Assembly (NCBI RefSeq): GCF_046736075.1
Contig: NZ_CP177163.1
Span: 4,154,001 to 4,218,000 of the forward strand
DNA from: Stenotrophomonas sp046736075
GTDB lineage: Bacteria > Pseudomonadota > Gammaproteobacteria > Xanthomonadales > Xanthomonadaceae
Length of the DNA stretch: 64,000 nt
Reading direction: 5' to 3'
Part shown: one piece after another, positions 26,077 through 33,175 of the stretch
How positions within the stretch are numbered: position 1 is the first letter of the stretch
How the letters are laid out: every line of letters starts with the position of its first letter
Made by a program: the position numbers and the translations under genes
The notes under the pieces: generated by a model
The model's input: only the letters and a program-made list of their open reading frames with translations
The model's database searches: none
Told to the model about the DNA's origin: nothing

Positions 26077-26604
26077 ATGGACAGGAAGCGCATTCTGAAA
26101 TGGATAGCAGTTGGCGCTTGTCTCTTGGCGGCACTGCCGGGGTACTGGTTTGGGCGAAACATTCCGTTTGCCAGTCAGTGGCCCATCTTCGAGGGTTTGA
26201 GGACCACTGCATCGATCGTTTTTGCTGTGGTCGGCGCCTGGATGGCGATCGCCTATCCGGAGCGTCTGAAGCTGACGTTGAGGGGTGAGGCTCAATCAGC
26301 TGGGCCCGCGCAGAAGATGGATACGCTCCTGACTCCAATTTCTCATTCAACGATTATTCTCGCTATCATTCTGCTTGCTGGACTCGTGGCTCCGGTTATT
26401 AAATCTTTCGCATTTGCTCTTGAGCACAAGGAGTGTTTTAGAGGCATGTCGTTCGCCCTTGTATCAACCTTAACTATTTGGCAGGTTTGTATTGTTCTTT
26501 TAACCTTGGATCCAGCCGATAAGGTGAAGCAGGCGGAAGATTTGGTAAGAGCTAAGCAGCGTCGGCTTGAAGGTGTGTTTGGCAATACTCAGTCCAAGGA
26601 CTGA
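26077..26604 (+). CDS. RexB-like four-helix membrane protein (putative effector)
   Basis: A 175-residue protein with four hydrophobic segments at about 7-25, 40-60, 89-115 and 123-144 and a charged cytosolic tail. The layout (short first loop GRNIPFASQWPIFEGLRTTA, helix 2, basic loop PERLKLTLRG, then two helices) is very like lambda RexB, whose first loop reads HYIPGVSFSAHRDGLGATL. RexB is a 144-residue inner-membrane ion channel that depolarises the cell on RexA activation. The gene is the second of a two-gene unit inside the island, with TGAGG as ribosome site. Other membrane effectors of abortive infection remain possible. Confidence 0.5.
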   Translation: MDRKRILKWIAVGACLLAALPGYWFGRNIPFASQWPIFEGLRTTASIVFAVVGAWMAIAYPERLKLTLRGEAQSAGPAQKMDTLLTPISHSTIILAIILLAGLVAPVIKSFAFALEHKECFRGMSFALVSTLTIWQVCIVLLTLDPADKVKQAEDLVRAKQRRLEGVFGNTQSKD

Positions 26605-26636
26605 TCCTGTGAGGAAAAACCCCCTGTTCCTTCGCC

Positions 26637-27029
26637 TCAGTGTTTGAGTTTCCCCACCGCACCGTCGTCTTCTGGGGTGAGGTCTGCGTAGTACTTCTCT
26701 GTAGTCGCGTAGTCAGCATGTCCGGCCAGGATCTGCACCCGTCTCAGAGGAACGCCTGCGATGACCATGTGCGCGCAAAAAGTGTGTCTCAGGCGGTGCA
26801 AATGGTCGCCGATCCCTGCTTTCGCCGCGTCTTTGGCGAACCAGTCCGACACGGTGTCCTTGTGCACCGTTACGATCGGGTCTACGTGCTTGCTGGTCGC
26901 CCTGCAACGGCATTCGACCGGGCGCCCACCGCCGGCGGATAGGCCGCGCAGGTCGTAGATATGGCACGAGCGGTGTCCGGCGGCGCATGCCGGCAGCCCC
27001 TCGGGATGGCTGATCTGCGTCTGGGTCAT
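26637..27029 (-). pseudogene. Truncated tyrosine recombinase fused in frame to a small phage protein
   Basis: The 130-residue frame has two unrelated parts. Residues from about 50 on are the C-terminal catalytic end of a phage integrase: HRLRHTFCAHM (His-x-x-Arg), LAGHADYATTEKYY with the nucleophile Tyr, then the tail. Residues 1-48 (PACAAGHRSCHIYDLRGLSAGGG, ECRC) resemble a small Cys-rich phage protein. The N-terminal arm-binding and core domains and the first catalytic Arg of the integrase are missing, so a deletion has joined two genes in frame. The ATG at 27029 overlaps the upstream stop and follows AGGAG. Confidence 0.75.
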
Positions 27030-27283
27030 GGCTTCTTGCACTCCTGATACTGGGTTTCAAGCTTCTGAATCAGGAAAGCGGCCTGTCTCGCGCGGTTTTC
27101 CCGGTCTTTGCGGTTGAGCACTGGGCCGGCCCAGTCCTCCGGAGAGCTGTACCTTGTGCAGGTGCCTGCCTTGAACGCATGGTTGATCAGGTAGGGAAGT
27201 CCCGCGCTATTGGGTAGGGAAAAGCTGATAAAAGAGACGTTCGTCACGGTATAAGCTCCGCCTTGCGGGATAGCCCGCACCAC
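27026..27283 (-). CDS. Hypothetical 85-residue phage-type protein
   Basis: An 85-codon frame begins with GTG near 27283 and overlaps the start of the chimeric integrase gene (ATGA). The C-terminal half is charged and helical (NRKDRENRARQAAFLIQKLE). No motif is recognised and no good ribosome site precedes the GTG, so the true start may be missing. Overlap coupling is the main support. Confidence 0.35.
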   Translation of the reverse strand: MVRAIPQGGAYTVTNVSFISFSLPNSAGLPYLINHAFKAGTCTRYSSPEDWAGPVLNRKDRENRARQAAFLIQKLETQYQECKKP

Positions 27284-27297
27284 TTGGAGTGCATCGA

Positions 27298-27432
27298 ATG
27301 GCTAAAGACGAGAAGACCGGTAAGTCGGTCGGCACTAAGGCTTCGGAGCAACTGAAGAACCCGAAGAGTACCCCCGCGCAGAAGTCGGTCGCCGGCTCGG
27401 CACTGACCCAGCGTCCGGACAAGAAGAAGTAA
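27298..27432 (+). CDS. Small basic conserved protein, 44 residues
   Basis: The ATG at 27298 is preceded by TTGGAGTG and the frame ends with TAA at 27430-27432. The product is Lys- and Ser/Thr-rich (MAKDEKTGKSVGTKASEQLK, ending QRPDKKK) and resembles small proteins common in proteobacterial prophages and islands (pattern AKDEKTGK...ASALTQ.PDKK). Function unknown. A strong hairpin follows, suggesting its own transcript. The upstream region is shared with the opposite-strand 85-residue frame. Confidence 0.7.
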   Translation: MAKDEKTGKSVGTKASEQLKNPKSTPAQKSVAGSALTQRPDKKK

Positions 27433-27440
27433 GTCCGGTT

Positions 27441-27469
27441 GTGGTGCGCAGGTATTTTCTGCGCACCAC
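27441..27469 (+). terminator. Hairpin terminator after the 44-residue gene
   Basis: Perfect 11-bp arms GTGGTGCGCAG and CTGCGCACCAC around a 7-base T-rich loop, nine bases after the stop codon. The downstream run is only moderately T-rich (GTCTCACCGTCTTT). Confidence 0.6.
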
Positions 27470-27497
27470 GTCTCACCGTCTTTGGCGACATGCACGA

Positions 27498-27896
27498 TCA
27501 CGCCGCCACCGCCACCGCCACCGCCACCGGCGGGGCGACCTGGTCCAGGTTGGCCTCTACCAAGGCGCGCAGCTGCGCGGCTTCGTCAGGGCTTTCGTCG
27601 CGCCACCGCTGCCATGTGCTGCTGGTCAGCTTGTGCTGCATCCAGGCGGGAACTTCGGGGGCTGGGATGAAGGGTTTGGTGCCGACCGCGCAGCGGGCGC
27701 AATGGTCACCGCCGCCGTGCTGCAGGCAGAAGAACAGGCCTCAGGCTTCTTCGCCGCCGTGGGGCTGCTCTCCGCACACGTAGCTCTGCCCACGGTCGAT
27801 TCCCTGACCGCAGCAGCCGGGGTGGTCGCAGGTGGCCGGCACGCCGTAGCCCACGTCGCGGTTCCAGGGGTCGCCGTATCTGATGGCCCAGCTCAC
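27498..27896 (-). pseudogene. Phage Cys-rich protein gene with an in-frame stop
   Basis: From a GTG at 27896 the frame reads a Cys-rich phage-type protein (YGDPWNRDVGYGVPATCDHP, GQSYVCGEQPHGG) and then meets TGA at 27743-27741. The same frame continues open for 80 more codons with matching character (GLFFCLQHGGGDHCARCAVG, STWQRWRDESPDEA) to TGA at 27500-27498. I recall intact homologues in Pseudomonas and Xanthomonas phages reading through this point. The tail encodes alternating Ala-Val from a GCCACC hexamer repeat (about 27506-27533). The start overlaps the stop of the next phage remnant. A nonsense mutation has broken the gene. Confidence 0.65.
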
Positions 27897-28153
27897 GACT
27901 GCACCTCAACGCGCTTGAAATCGATGACCCGCACCCACGGGTTGTTGTCCCAGTCGCCGCCTGTGTCGTTCCCTAGGTCGCGGAACTGGATGCGGAGGTA
28001 GTCGGCGGCACCGGCCACCTTGAACTTGGTGGTGATGCCTTCCGCGAGGCAGTCCTGCGCGCTGATCGCCTGGAGCCGCTCCACGCGGACGGCGGTGATC
28101 TCCAGCACCAAGCGGCAGGCCCAGCGCGGCATGTGGATGCTCGGGCGCCAGCG
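27893..28153 (-). pseudogene. 5'-truncated phage ASCH-like accessory protein
   Basis: The frame carries the C-terminal half of a protein seen in many tailed phages: RWRPSIHMPRWACRLVLEI, TAVRVERLQAISAQDCLAEG and the ending NNPWVRVIDFKRVEV. The usual N-terminal half (WVRET... region) is absent; the frame runs into unrelated sequence near 28160-28200. A deletion joint is inferred there, facing the truncated start of the next plus-strand remnant. Confidence 0.65.
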
Positions 28154-28196
28154 GCCCTGAATCTTTCTTCGTCGCCCCAGTAACCGCCCATCAGCC

Positions 28197-28574
28197 GTGT
28201 TCGGGCCCAAGCCGACCCTGGCCGAGCGTCAGGCCATCAGTGCACTGGTCGACAGTCGCAGGAGCAAGCGCGCGCTGCGTGCCCGGCTGTGCCTGACGAG
28301 CGACGCCCACTTGGCCAAGTTCCTGAAGCTGTCGGCTGCGGAGGTGGAGGCCTCGCCGGAAGAGAAGGGCGTTCCCGCCCTGCCGCAGGTTTTGCAGCTG
28401 CTGGGCGTCCAGGAACGACCAGCCGCCGATGCGGCCCCGGAATCGAGAGCGCTAAGAAGTCCCGAGAGTTCCTGCGGACCAGCCATCTGGCTCCTGACGA
28501 AGCCAGGGCGCAGGAGACCCTGGACCCTGACTCCAAGGTCAGCCGCTGATGAGCGTTTGCACTTCGATGTTTAG
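28197..28574 (+). pseudogene. Fragment of a phage HTH-type regulator
   Basis: A frame open from a weak GTG carries about 70 residues that look like a DNA-binding phage regulator (RALRARLCLTSDAHLAKFLK, LSAAEVEASPEEKGVPALPQ, VLQLLGV), then changes to a Pro/Arg-rich tail of poor coding character. The start coincides with the presumed deletion joint near 28190, and the 3' part overlaps the opposite-strand 65-residue gene. It is probably a remnant; family identity is uncertain. Confidence 0.4.
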
Positions 28575-28736
28575 GAGCTCTTTCTCGGCTCGAGTCTCCA
28601 AGTCCTCTTGCAGAAGCTTCAAGTGGTGCATGGCGTCGTCCATGAATTCATTGTTCCCCTCGAACCGTTTGGCTATGGCGGTCACCACCACCTGCAATGC
28701 CATCAGTTCGATATCCGATCGATCGAGTTTGCTCAT
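28539..28736 (-). CDS. Small hypothetical helical protein, 65 residues
   Basis: The ATG at 28736 has a near-perfect ribosome site (AAGGAGGG) at good spacing. The product is acidic and helical (DRSDIELMALQVVVTAIAKR, KLLQEDLETRAEKELLNIEV). No domain is recognised. It is transcribed away from the CII-like remnant, a place where phages carry immunity or regulatory genes. The intact frame and strong ribosome site suggest it is still expressed. Confidence 0.7.
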   Translation of the reverse strand: MSKLDRSDIELMALQVVVTAIAKRFEGNNEFMDDAMHHLKLLQEDLETRAEKELLNIEVQTLISG

Positions 28737-28893
28737 GTCGCCCTCCTTGCGGGCTGTGTTGTTCGCACTTCCAGCCTAGCGCAAGGAGGGCGGCGCCCTC
28801 TATCCCTGAATTGATTTCGTCCATACCGCAGATGATGCGCCGTCCGGGCCCAGCCCGAAACCTTGAAATGCCCGTCTTTCTAAGGCGACGCAT

Positions 28894-29640
28894 GACCTGC
28901 CGTACTCCTCAATTAACTGGCTCGACTGCCTCTACAACGCCGTGCGCAAGACGCCGGGCGGTGTCATCGAGGCCGCCAATTGGCTGGCCGATCGCCGTGG
29001 CAAGTCCATGCACCCCGAGACGCTGCGCGCTAAGCTCAACGGCACGGAAGGTGAGTCGGTTGCCATCGAGATCGCCGAGCTGCTGACCGTGTGGATGCAG
29101 CAGAAGGCAAGCGGTAGTGACTACGCCCTGGAGTGTATGCGCGCGCTGGCTGGGCAGTTCGGTACGGCGGTGGATCTGGTGCCGCCGGCGCCGGAGGGCG
29201 GCTGGGCCGACGAGATCAACACAGACATGGCGGTGCTGGCCGCGAATTCCATATCGTCTACGCACTTGGCACCACAGGTTTCTAGAATTTTCGGCAAAAG
29301 TAATTCCGAAGCTGGCACCAGTTCGCGCAGGGAGGCCGCCATCGCCGACGGCTCGCTGGCGGACATCCACGATGTAGCCGCTCATGGCCGAGCTAAATCT
29401 GGTGATCTACAACGGAGGGCCAGCGTACGTGGATGCCGTGGATCGGGCAGGGATTCCGCGAAGCGACCTGCAAACAGAGCTCGTCCTGGACGCCTGGTCA
29501 CCCAAGGACGGCCGAATGATTGCTACGTCTACGCCAAGGACGCCGGCGGCGCGGATGCAGTCGTCCAACCAATGGCCGGAGGCTTGGCGCCACTTGGTGG
29601 GCCGCTGCGAGGTCGCCCAGACAGCTTCGATTGTGCATAG
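28894..29640 (+). pseudogene. Phage CII-like regulator without a proper start, with aberrant 3' end
   Basis: Residues encoded from 28894 to about 29250 match the phage regulatory protein CII family: INWLDCLYNAVRKTPGGVIE, AANWLADRRGKSMHPETLRA, GESVAIEIAELLTVWMQQK. No ATG, GTG or TTG lies in this frame before the conserved residues; an ATG at 28892 with a fair ribosome site is in another frame, so a small indel has displaced the start. A GTG at 28942 would lose the first conserved block. After about 29250 the frame enters AT-richer unrelated sequence, a likely deletion joint. Confidence 0.55.
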
Positions 29641-29835
29641 CAGTGGCCGAGGACGAAATCGAGCCACCTACACGGGAGTTTTCAATCCTCGTTGCCAGGG
29701 ACTGGCATGAGGCGAAGTTGGGGCAGACAGGCCCCGCACTTCTGCGCGGATGGATGGGCAATCGCCGAACATCGACACAGCATTGGCACAGTGGCACGGA
29801 GAAGCGCCGAGCTATATGGGCGGGTCGCCCCCCCC
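29251..29835. other. Degenerate sequence at the right end of the island
   Basis: No intact gene is supported here. It starts with a short AT-rich stretch (TTTCTAGAATTTTCGGCAAAAG) and continues with patches of coding character spread over three plus-strand frames (for example a frame with EDEIEPPTREFSILVARDWH around 29650-29715), as expected from decayed phage DNA. It ends in a run of C just before attR. Confidence 0.5.
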
Positions 29836-29878
29836 CCTAAGGAGAAGGTCGCCCGTTCGAATCGGGCCGGGGTCACCA
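29836..29878 (+). repeat. attR: displaced 3' end of tRNA-Arg
   Basis: Copy of the tRNA-Arg 3' part (43 bases, one mismatch with attL), preceded by a C-run and lacking the acceptor 5' strand and D arm. It marks the right boundary of the island and is not a functional tRNA. Confidence 0.92.
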
Positions 29879-29955
29879 TCTTCATGCCTATGGACATGCC
29901 CCGCGTCGGATCACACACTCGACCGGCGCGATCCCGCGCGTCGAGGAGGTCGCCG

Positions 29956-30741
29956 ATGTCGTATCCCATTGGTCGGATGCTTGCCGTTCCCGTGGTGGTG
30001 GGTGCGCTGATGCTGCCGTTCTGCAGTCATGCCGCGATCCCGAGGGTGAATGCCGAATGCCCGGGTGGCGTGCAGATCCATGCCGACGAGGGCGGGCCGG
30101 TCTATGTGGAAGGGCGCGAGGCGGTGCTGAAGCGTTTCAGCGATACCTACTACGAGGCGCGCGACGACAGGAGCGGGCTGAAGGTGTCGCTGAGCACCGG
30201 TGCGGACGGATCGGCGCAGGTGTCCTATACCGGCAGGGACGGCGCCAACGGCGTGTGCCAGGTAACCACCGCCACTGGCGCCACGGCACCGGGGCATCGT
30301 CACCACGACGACGCGCGCCGCGATGACGGGGACGATGACAACCTGCCCAATCAGGTGACCTGCGAGTCGGACGATCAGCGGCAGACGTCCTGCGACATGA
30401 ACACGCGCGGCACCGTGATCGTTGATCGGCAGCTCAGCCACAGCCGCTGCGTCGAGGGGCAGACATGGGGGCTCTCGCGTCACTCGGTGTGGGTGAGTGG
30501 TGGTTGCCGGGCGGTATTCCGCAATACGTCTGCGCCCACGCGTTCGTCTGCCGCCGCTGGCGGTGGCAACGCCTTGGCCGCCTGCAATGCCAGGAAGGGC
30601 GAGGACGGTACGCTGGTGACCCAGGTGCCGGTCGGTGAGCGCTACATGGAAGTCATCGTCGACTATGCCGACGGACGCCATCTGTGCATGGTGGGCAACG
30701 ACGGCACGGTGTCCAGCCTGACCCGCATGCGCCAGCGCTGA
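29956..30741 (+). CDS. Exported DUF3011 protein
   Basis: A 261-residue protein with a signal peptide (residues 1-26, GRMLAVPVVVGALMLPFCSHA). After a Thr/Gly-rich part and a His/Asp-rich linker (HRHHDDARRDDGDDD, about 114-128) comes a DUF3011 domain (VTCESDDQRQTSCDMNTRG, WGLSRHSVWVSGGCRAVF) with its conserved Cys pairs. The ATG at 29956 follows a perfect AGGAGGT. It is the first chromosomal gene after the island. The family is common in Xanthomonadaceae envelopes and has no known activity; the His/Asp linker could bind metal. Confidence 0.82.
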   Translation: MSYPIGRMLAVPVVVGALMLPFCSHAAIPRVNAECPGGVQIHADEGGPVYVEGREAVLKRFSDTYYEARDDRSGLKVSLSTGADGSAQVSYTGRDGANGVCQVTTATGATAPGHRHHDDARRDDGDDDNLPNQVTCESDDQRQTSCDMNTRGTVIVDRQLSHSRCVEGQTWGLSRHSVWVSGGCRAVFRNTSAPTRSSAAAGGGNALAACNARKGEDGTLVTQVPVGERYMEVIVDYADGRHLCMVGNDGTVSSLTRMRQR

Positions 30742-30763
30742 GCCGCGCCCTGCGGGCCTTGCC

Positions 30764-31156
30764 TCACGCCTTGCAGAGCACCGACCAGATCCGCTCGTTC
30801 ACGCTGTCCGGAATGATGGGCGAGGGCGGTGACGGGGAGTGGGTGTCGGCCAGGTGCCTGCCGTCTGGCGAGTAGACCACCATCGACAGGATCGCCACTG
30901 TCATGGCGTCGCACTGGAACCGCAGCTGCGTGTTCATGTAGCCGGCATCCGCCGGGACACCGGCGGGTGGTGGGCCGGCGTAGGTGAACTTCACCCACGC
31001 GGTGACCGCATCGCCGCGCGCCTGCAGGGTCTGCCGGTCGACCGCGAAGGTCGTGCCGCCGGATGCCTCGCCGATCGTCAGCCAGCGCTCGCCTTCGTCT
31101 GCCACTGCCACCGATGCGCTCAGCATCAGGCCTGCGATCATTGCGTACTTCTTCAT
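30764..31156 (-). CDS. Exported surface-adhesin-E-like protein
   Basis: A 130-residue protein with a short signal peptide (KKYAMIAGLMLSASVAVA). The mature part begins with the pattern WLTIGEASGGTTFAVDRQTL followed by AWVKFTYA, which matches the surface-adhesin E family of small exported proteins, and has two Cys residues. The ATG at 31156 is preceded by CAGGGGGC. It is convergent with the DUF3011 gene. Adhesion itself is not shown. Confidence 0.7.
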   Translation of the reverse strand: MKKYAMIAGLMLSASVAVADEGERWLTIGEASGGTTFAVDRQTLQARGDAVTAWVKFTYAGPPPAGVPADAGYMNTQLRFQCDAMTVAILSMVVYSPDGRHLADTHSPSPPSPIIPDSVNERIWSVLCKA

Positions 31157-31294
31157 GGTGCCCCCTGTATTGCCGCCGCGCTCCCTGGCCACCTGGCCTG
31201 TGCATTGCGGGCGACGGAATCGGCCGGAATGATAGCGCGGTTGCATTCGGGGCCGGGCGTGGCACTCTTCCCCGATCCGGTCAGGGAGTGGCTC

Positions 31295-31780
31295 ATGATC
31301 CGATTCAATGGCGGTGTGCTGGGTGCGGCCTGCCTGCTGCTGGCGGCGTGCGCGACGGGTCCGAGGGCATCGGACAACGCGGTGTGCGCGCAGATCGATG
31401 CGTGGGGAGAGGGGCTGTCGCCCGGACAATCCAGCTCGGTGGAGCTGGTCCGCGGTGGGGTCTGGATGGTCAACCATTACAAGCGTTGCACGCATGGCGA
31501 GGGCGACCTCGCGGCCACGCGGTTCTGCGCCTGGCTGATGGACAACACGTCCACCGAGTTCATGGAGTACAACGTCAACCGCACGCTCAGCTGCCTGCAG
31601 GGGCAGCGCATCGTGGGTTACCTGGGCAACACCGGCGTGGATGCCTGGTCGGGCACCGCACGGTTCACCCGGCTGACCGCGTCGGAGGATATGTTCCGGG
31701 TCGAGCTGCGCTATGCGCTCGACTACAGCGCGCCTTCGGAAGAGACCATGATGCAGCTGACACTGACCGCCCTGGACTGA
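31295..31780 (+). CDS. Putative lipoprotein, 161 residues
   Basis: The signal (MIRFNGGVLGAACLLLAAC) ends in a good lipobox, LLAAC, so the product should be anchored as a lipoprotein. The mature domain has four more Cys residues (AVCAQIDAW, KRCTHGEG, RFCAWLMDN, LSCLQGQ), suggesting disulfides. AGGGAG precedes the ATG at 31295. No known domain is recognised. Neighbouring genes are also small and exported. Confidence 0.72.
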   Translation: MIRFNGGVLGAACLLLAACATGPRASDNAVCAQIDAWGEGLSPGQSSSVELVRGGVWMVNHYKRCTHGEGDLAATRFCAWLMDNTSTEFMEYNVNRTLSCLQGQRIVGYLGNTGVDAWSGTARFTRLTASEDMFRVELRYALDYSAPSEETMMQLTLTALD

Positions 31781-31795
31781 GTCCCCGGCGCGACG

Positions 31796-32287
31796 TCAGC
31801 GCGGCAACGGCGCGGTGTCGCAGGCAACGCGGGTCATGGGGAAATCCACGGCCTTGCCGGCATCGCCGATAGCCCCTTCAATGCGCGCCAGCAGCCGGGC
31901 ATCGCCGTCGCGGCGGTAGATCACGCGCTGGGGAAAGTCGTTGTCGGGGTTTTCGAAGCGGGCTTCCTCCGCACTGATCCGGATCGCCCGGAACGCCGTG
32001 CGGTCCTGGCCCCCGGGCCAGGCGATGAACACCAGCGCGCCGTCGTCCTGCCGGCGCAGCTGCATGAACTCGAAACCGACGGTGCGGCCGCCCTTCACGG
32101 TGCGGCCGATGCCGAACATCGTCCCGCCAGCGGGCGTGCTCCATTGCTCGCCGCTGCCAGCGTCGGCGCCGTCGCGCGCCCAGCAGCCGGCCAACCATGC
32201 CAGAGGGGTCAGGTCCGGTGCAGCCGGCGGGGCCGCCGATGCGCCGGCTGACACGAGCAGTCCAAGGGTGAGCAGCGCTCTGCGCAT
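31796..32287 (-). CDS. Exported DUF6265-like protein
   Basis: A 163-residue protein with a signal peptide (MRRALLTLGLLVSAGASA). The mature part carries the recognisable series LAWLAGCWARDG, EQWSTPAGGTMFGIGRTVKG and GFEFMQLRRQDDGALVFIA, then ARFENPDNDFPQRVIYRR, which fits the DUF6265 family of lipocalin-like exported proteins. The ATG at 32287 is chosen because the signal starts there. Ligand and role are unknown. Confidence 0.75.
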   Translation of the reverse strand: MRRALLTLGLLVSAGASAAPPAAPDLTPLAWLAGCWARDGADAGSGEQWSTPAGGTMFGIGRTVKGGRTVGFEFMQLRRQDDGALVFIAWPGGQDRTAFRAIRISAEEARFENPDNDFPQRVIYRRDGDARLLARIEGAIGDAGKAVDFPMTRVACDTAPLPR

Positions 32288-32399
32288 GGTCGACGTCCCG
32301 CGGGGTGATCGGGGAAGTGTACGGCCGGATGCGTGTCCTCGCCCTTCGTTGACATCGCCAGGGCCATGCTCGGTGCTTCTTTCTGCAGGAGTACCGCGC

Positions 32400-32651
32400 A
32401 TGCGCGCCCTCGATGCTTATGCGCACGTCCGTGCCGGGCCACATGCCGTCGCGCAGGTGCCGCAACCCGGCCAGCCACCGACCGCGCCGCCGGCCCCGGT
32501 CGAAGAACCCATCCGGCAGGACCCGCCAGCGCGTGAGCCGCCGAACGAAGTGCCTCCCGAGCGCGATCCGCAGCCTGACCAGCCCCCGCGCGAAGAACCC
32601 CCCGGCGAGCACCCGCCGGCCCCGCACGCAATGCGGAGGCGGGCCGCCTAA
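32400..32651 (+). CDS. Proline-rich small protein, 83 residues
   Basis: About a third of the residues are Pro, with Glu and Arg (QPPTAPPAPVEEPIRQDPPA, EPPNEVPPERDPQPDQPPRE). It has no signal peptide and no fold is expected. AGGAG precedes the ATG at 32400, supporting translation. Its stop overlaps the stop of the convergent gene by two bases. Function is unknown. Confidence 0.55.
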   Translation: MRALDAYAHVRAGPHAVAQVPQPGQPPTAPPAPVEEPIRQDPPAREPPNEVPPERDPQPDQPPREEPPGEHPPAPHAMRRRAA

Positions 32652-32992
32652 TCGCGACGGGCGTGTGCGTCGGCGCGCGTGCGGTCGTTGCCGCGCAGTT
32701 CGGCGGTGACGTCGTGAATGAGCCGGGCAACCTCATTGGCCAGGCGGCGGCTGTCGGCAACCGAGCCGTAGAAGCGGATCGTCGTGCCCGACATCAGCAC
32801 GCCGGCCAGACCGAGCTCACCCTTGAGTGCTTCCACCTGGCGGTGAAAGACCAGAAGCCACGGTGCCGAAGGTTCGACATCCAGCATCGCGGTGATGGCC
32901 TCGTCTTCCGCAGGATCGACATCGGCCTGGAGATCGGGCACGTCGAAGCCCAGCAGGCGCGGCGCGCTGCGGTCTGGATCGGGTGTGTTCAT
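32648..32992 (-). CDS. Hypothetical cytoplasmic protein, 114 residues
   Basis: An acidic N-terminus (LLGFDVPDLQADVDPAEDEA) is followed by an alpha/beta region (PWLLVFHRQVEALKGELGLA, TIRFYGSVADSRRLANEVAR). No known domain is recognised. The start at 32992 is the first ATG giving normal composition; upstream in-frame residues look non-coding. The gene converges tail to tail with the proline-rich gene. Confidence 0.5.
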   Translation of the reverse strand: MNTPDPDRSAPRLLGFDVPDLQADVDPAEDEAITAMLDVEPSAPWLLVFHRQVEALKGELGLAGVLMSGTTIRFYGSVADSRRLANEVARLIHDVTAELRGNDRTRADAHARRD

Positions 32993-33175
32993 GCCGGCAT
33001 GGTACGCGCTGTTGGGCGTGGGTGCCTGCGTGACGCGAACGCCGGTTTTGCAATTGATGCCCCATTTCACATCTTGTGCGAGTGATAGGTTCTCTCTGCT
33101 GCACATGAAGGTGCAGTTTCACGAGGCCCGCGGCGGCGCCGTGGGCCTCATGACAACATCATGAGAGGACTGCAG

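Larger units (their letters stand above)
24787..29878. mobile_element. 5.1 kb degraded prophage island in tRNA-Arg
   Basis: The segment between the direct repeats differs from its surroundings: the first part is about half GC (a sampled 60-base line is 48%) against roughly two thirds outside. It contains an intact two-gene RexA/RexB-like unit, a tyrosine-recombinase C-terminal remnant, phage accessory genes with a premature stop or missing ends, a small basic conserved protein and a CII-like regulator fragment. No capsid, tail or lysis gene survives, and the integrase is incomplete, so the island cannot move by itself. Its joints look like several internal deletions. Confidence 0.9.

Noticed and set aside
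25059..26604. Kiwa (KwaA/KwaB) defence system
   Set aside because: Kiwa has the membrane gene first and a DUF4868 partner; order and sequence here fit RexA/RexB better.
29836..29878. Second tRNA gene
   Set aside because: Only the 3' half is present; no acceptor 5' strand or D arm.
29682..29969. Minus-strand frame with VTPARFERATF over attR
   Set aside because: Same artefact, produced by the tRNA-derived repeat.
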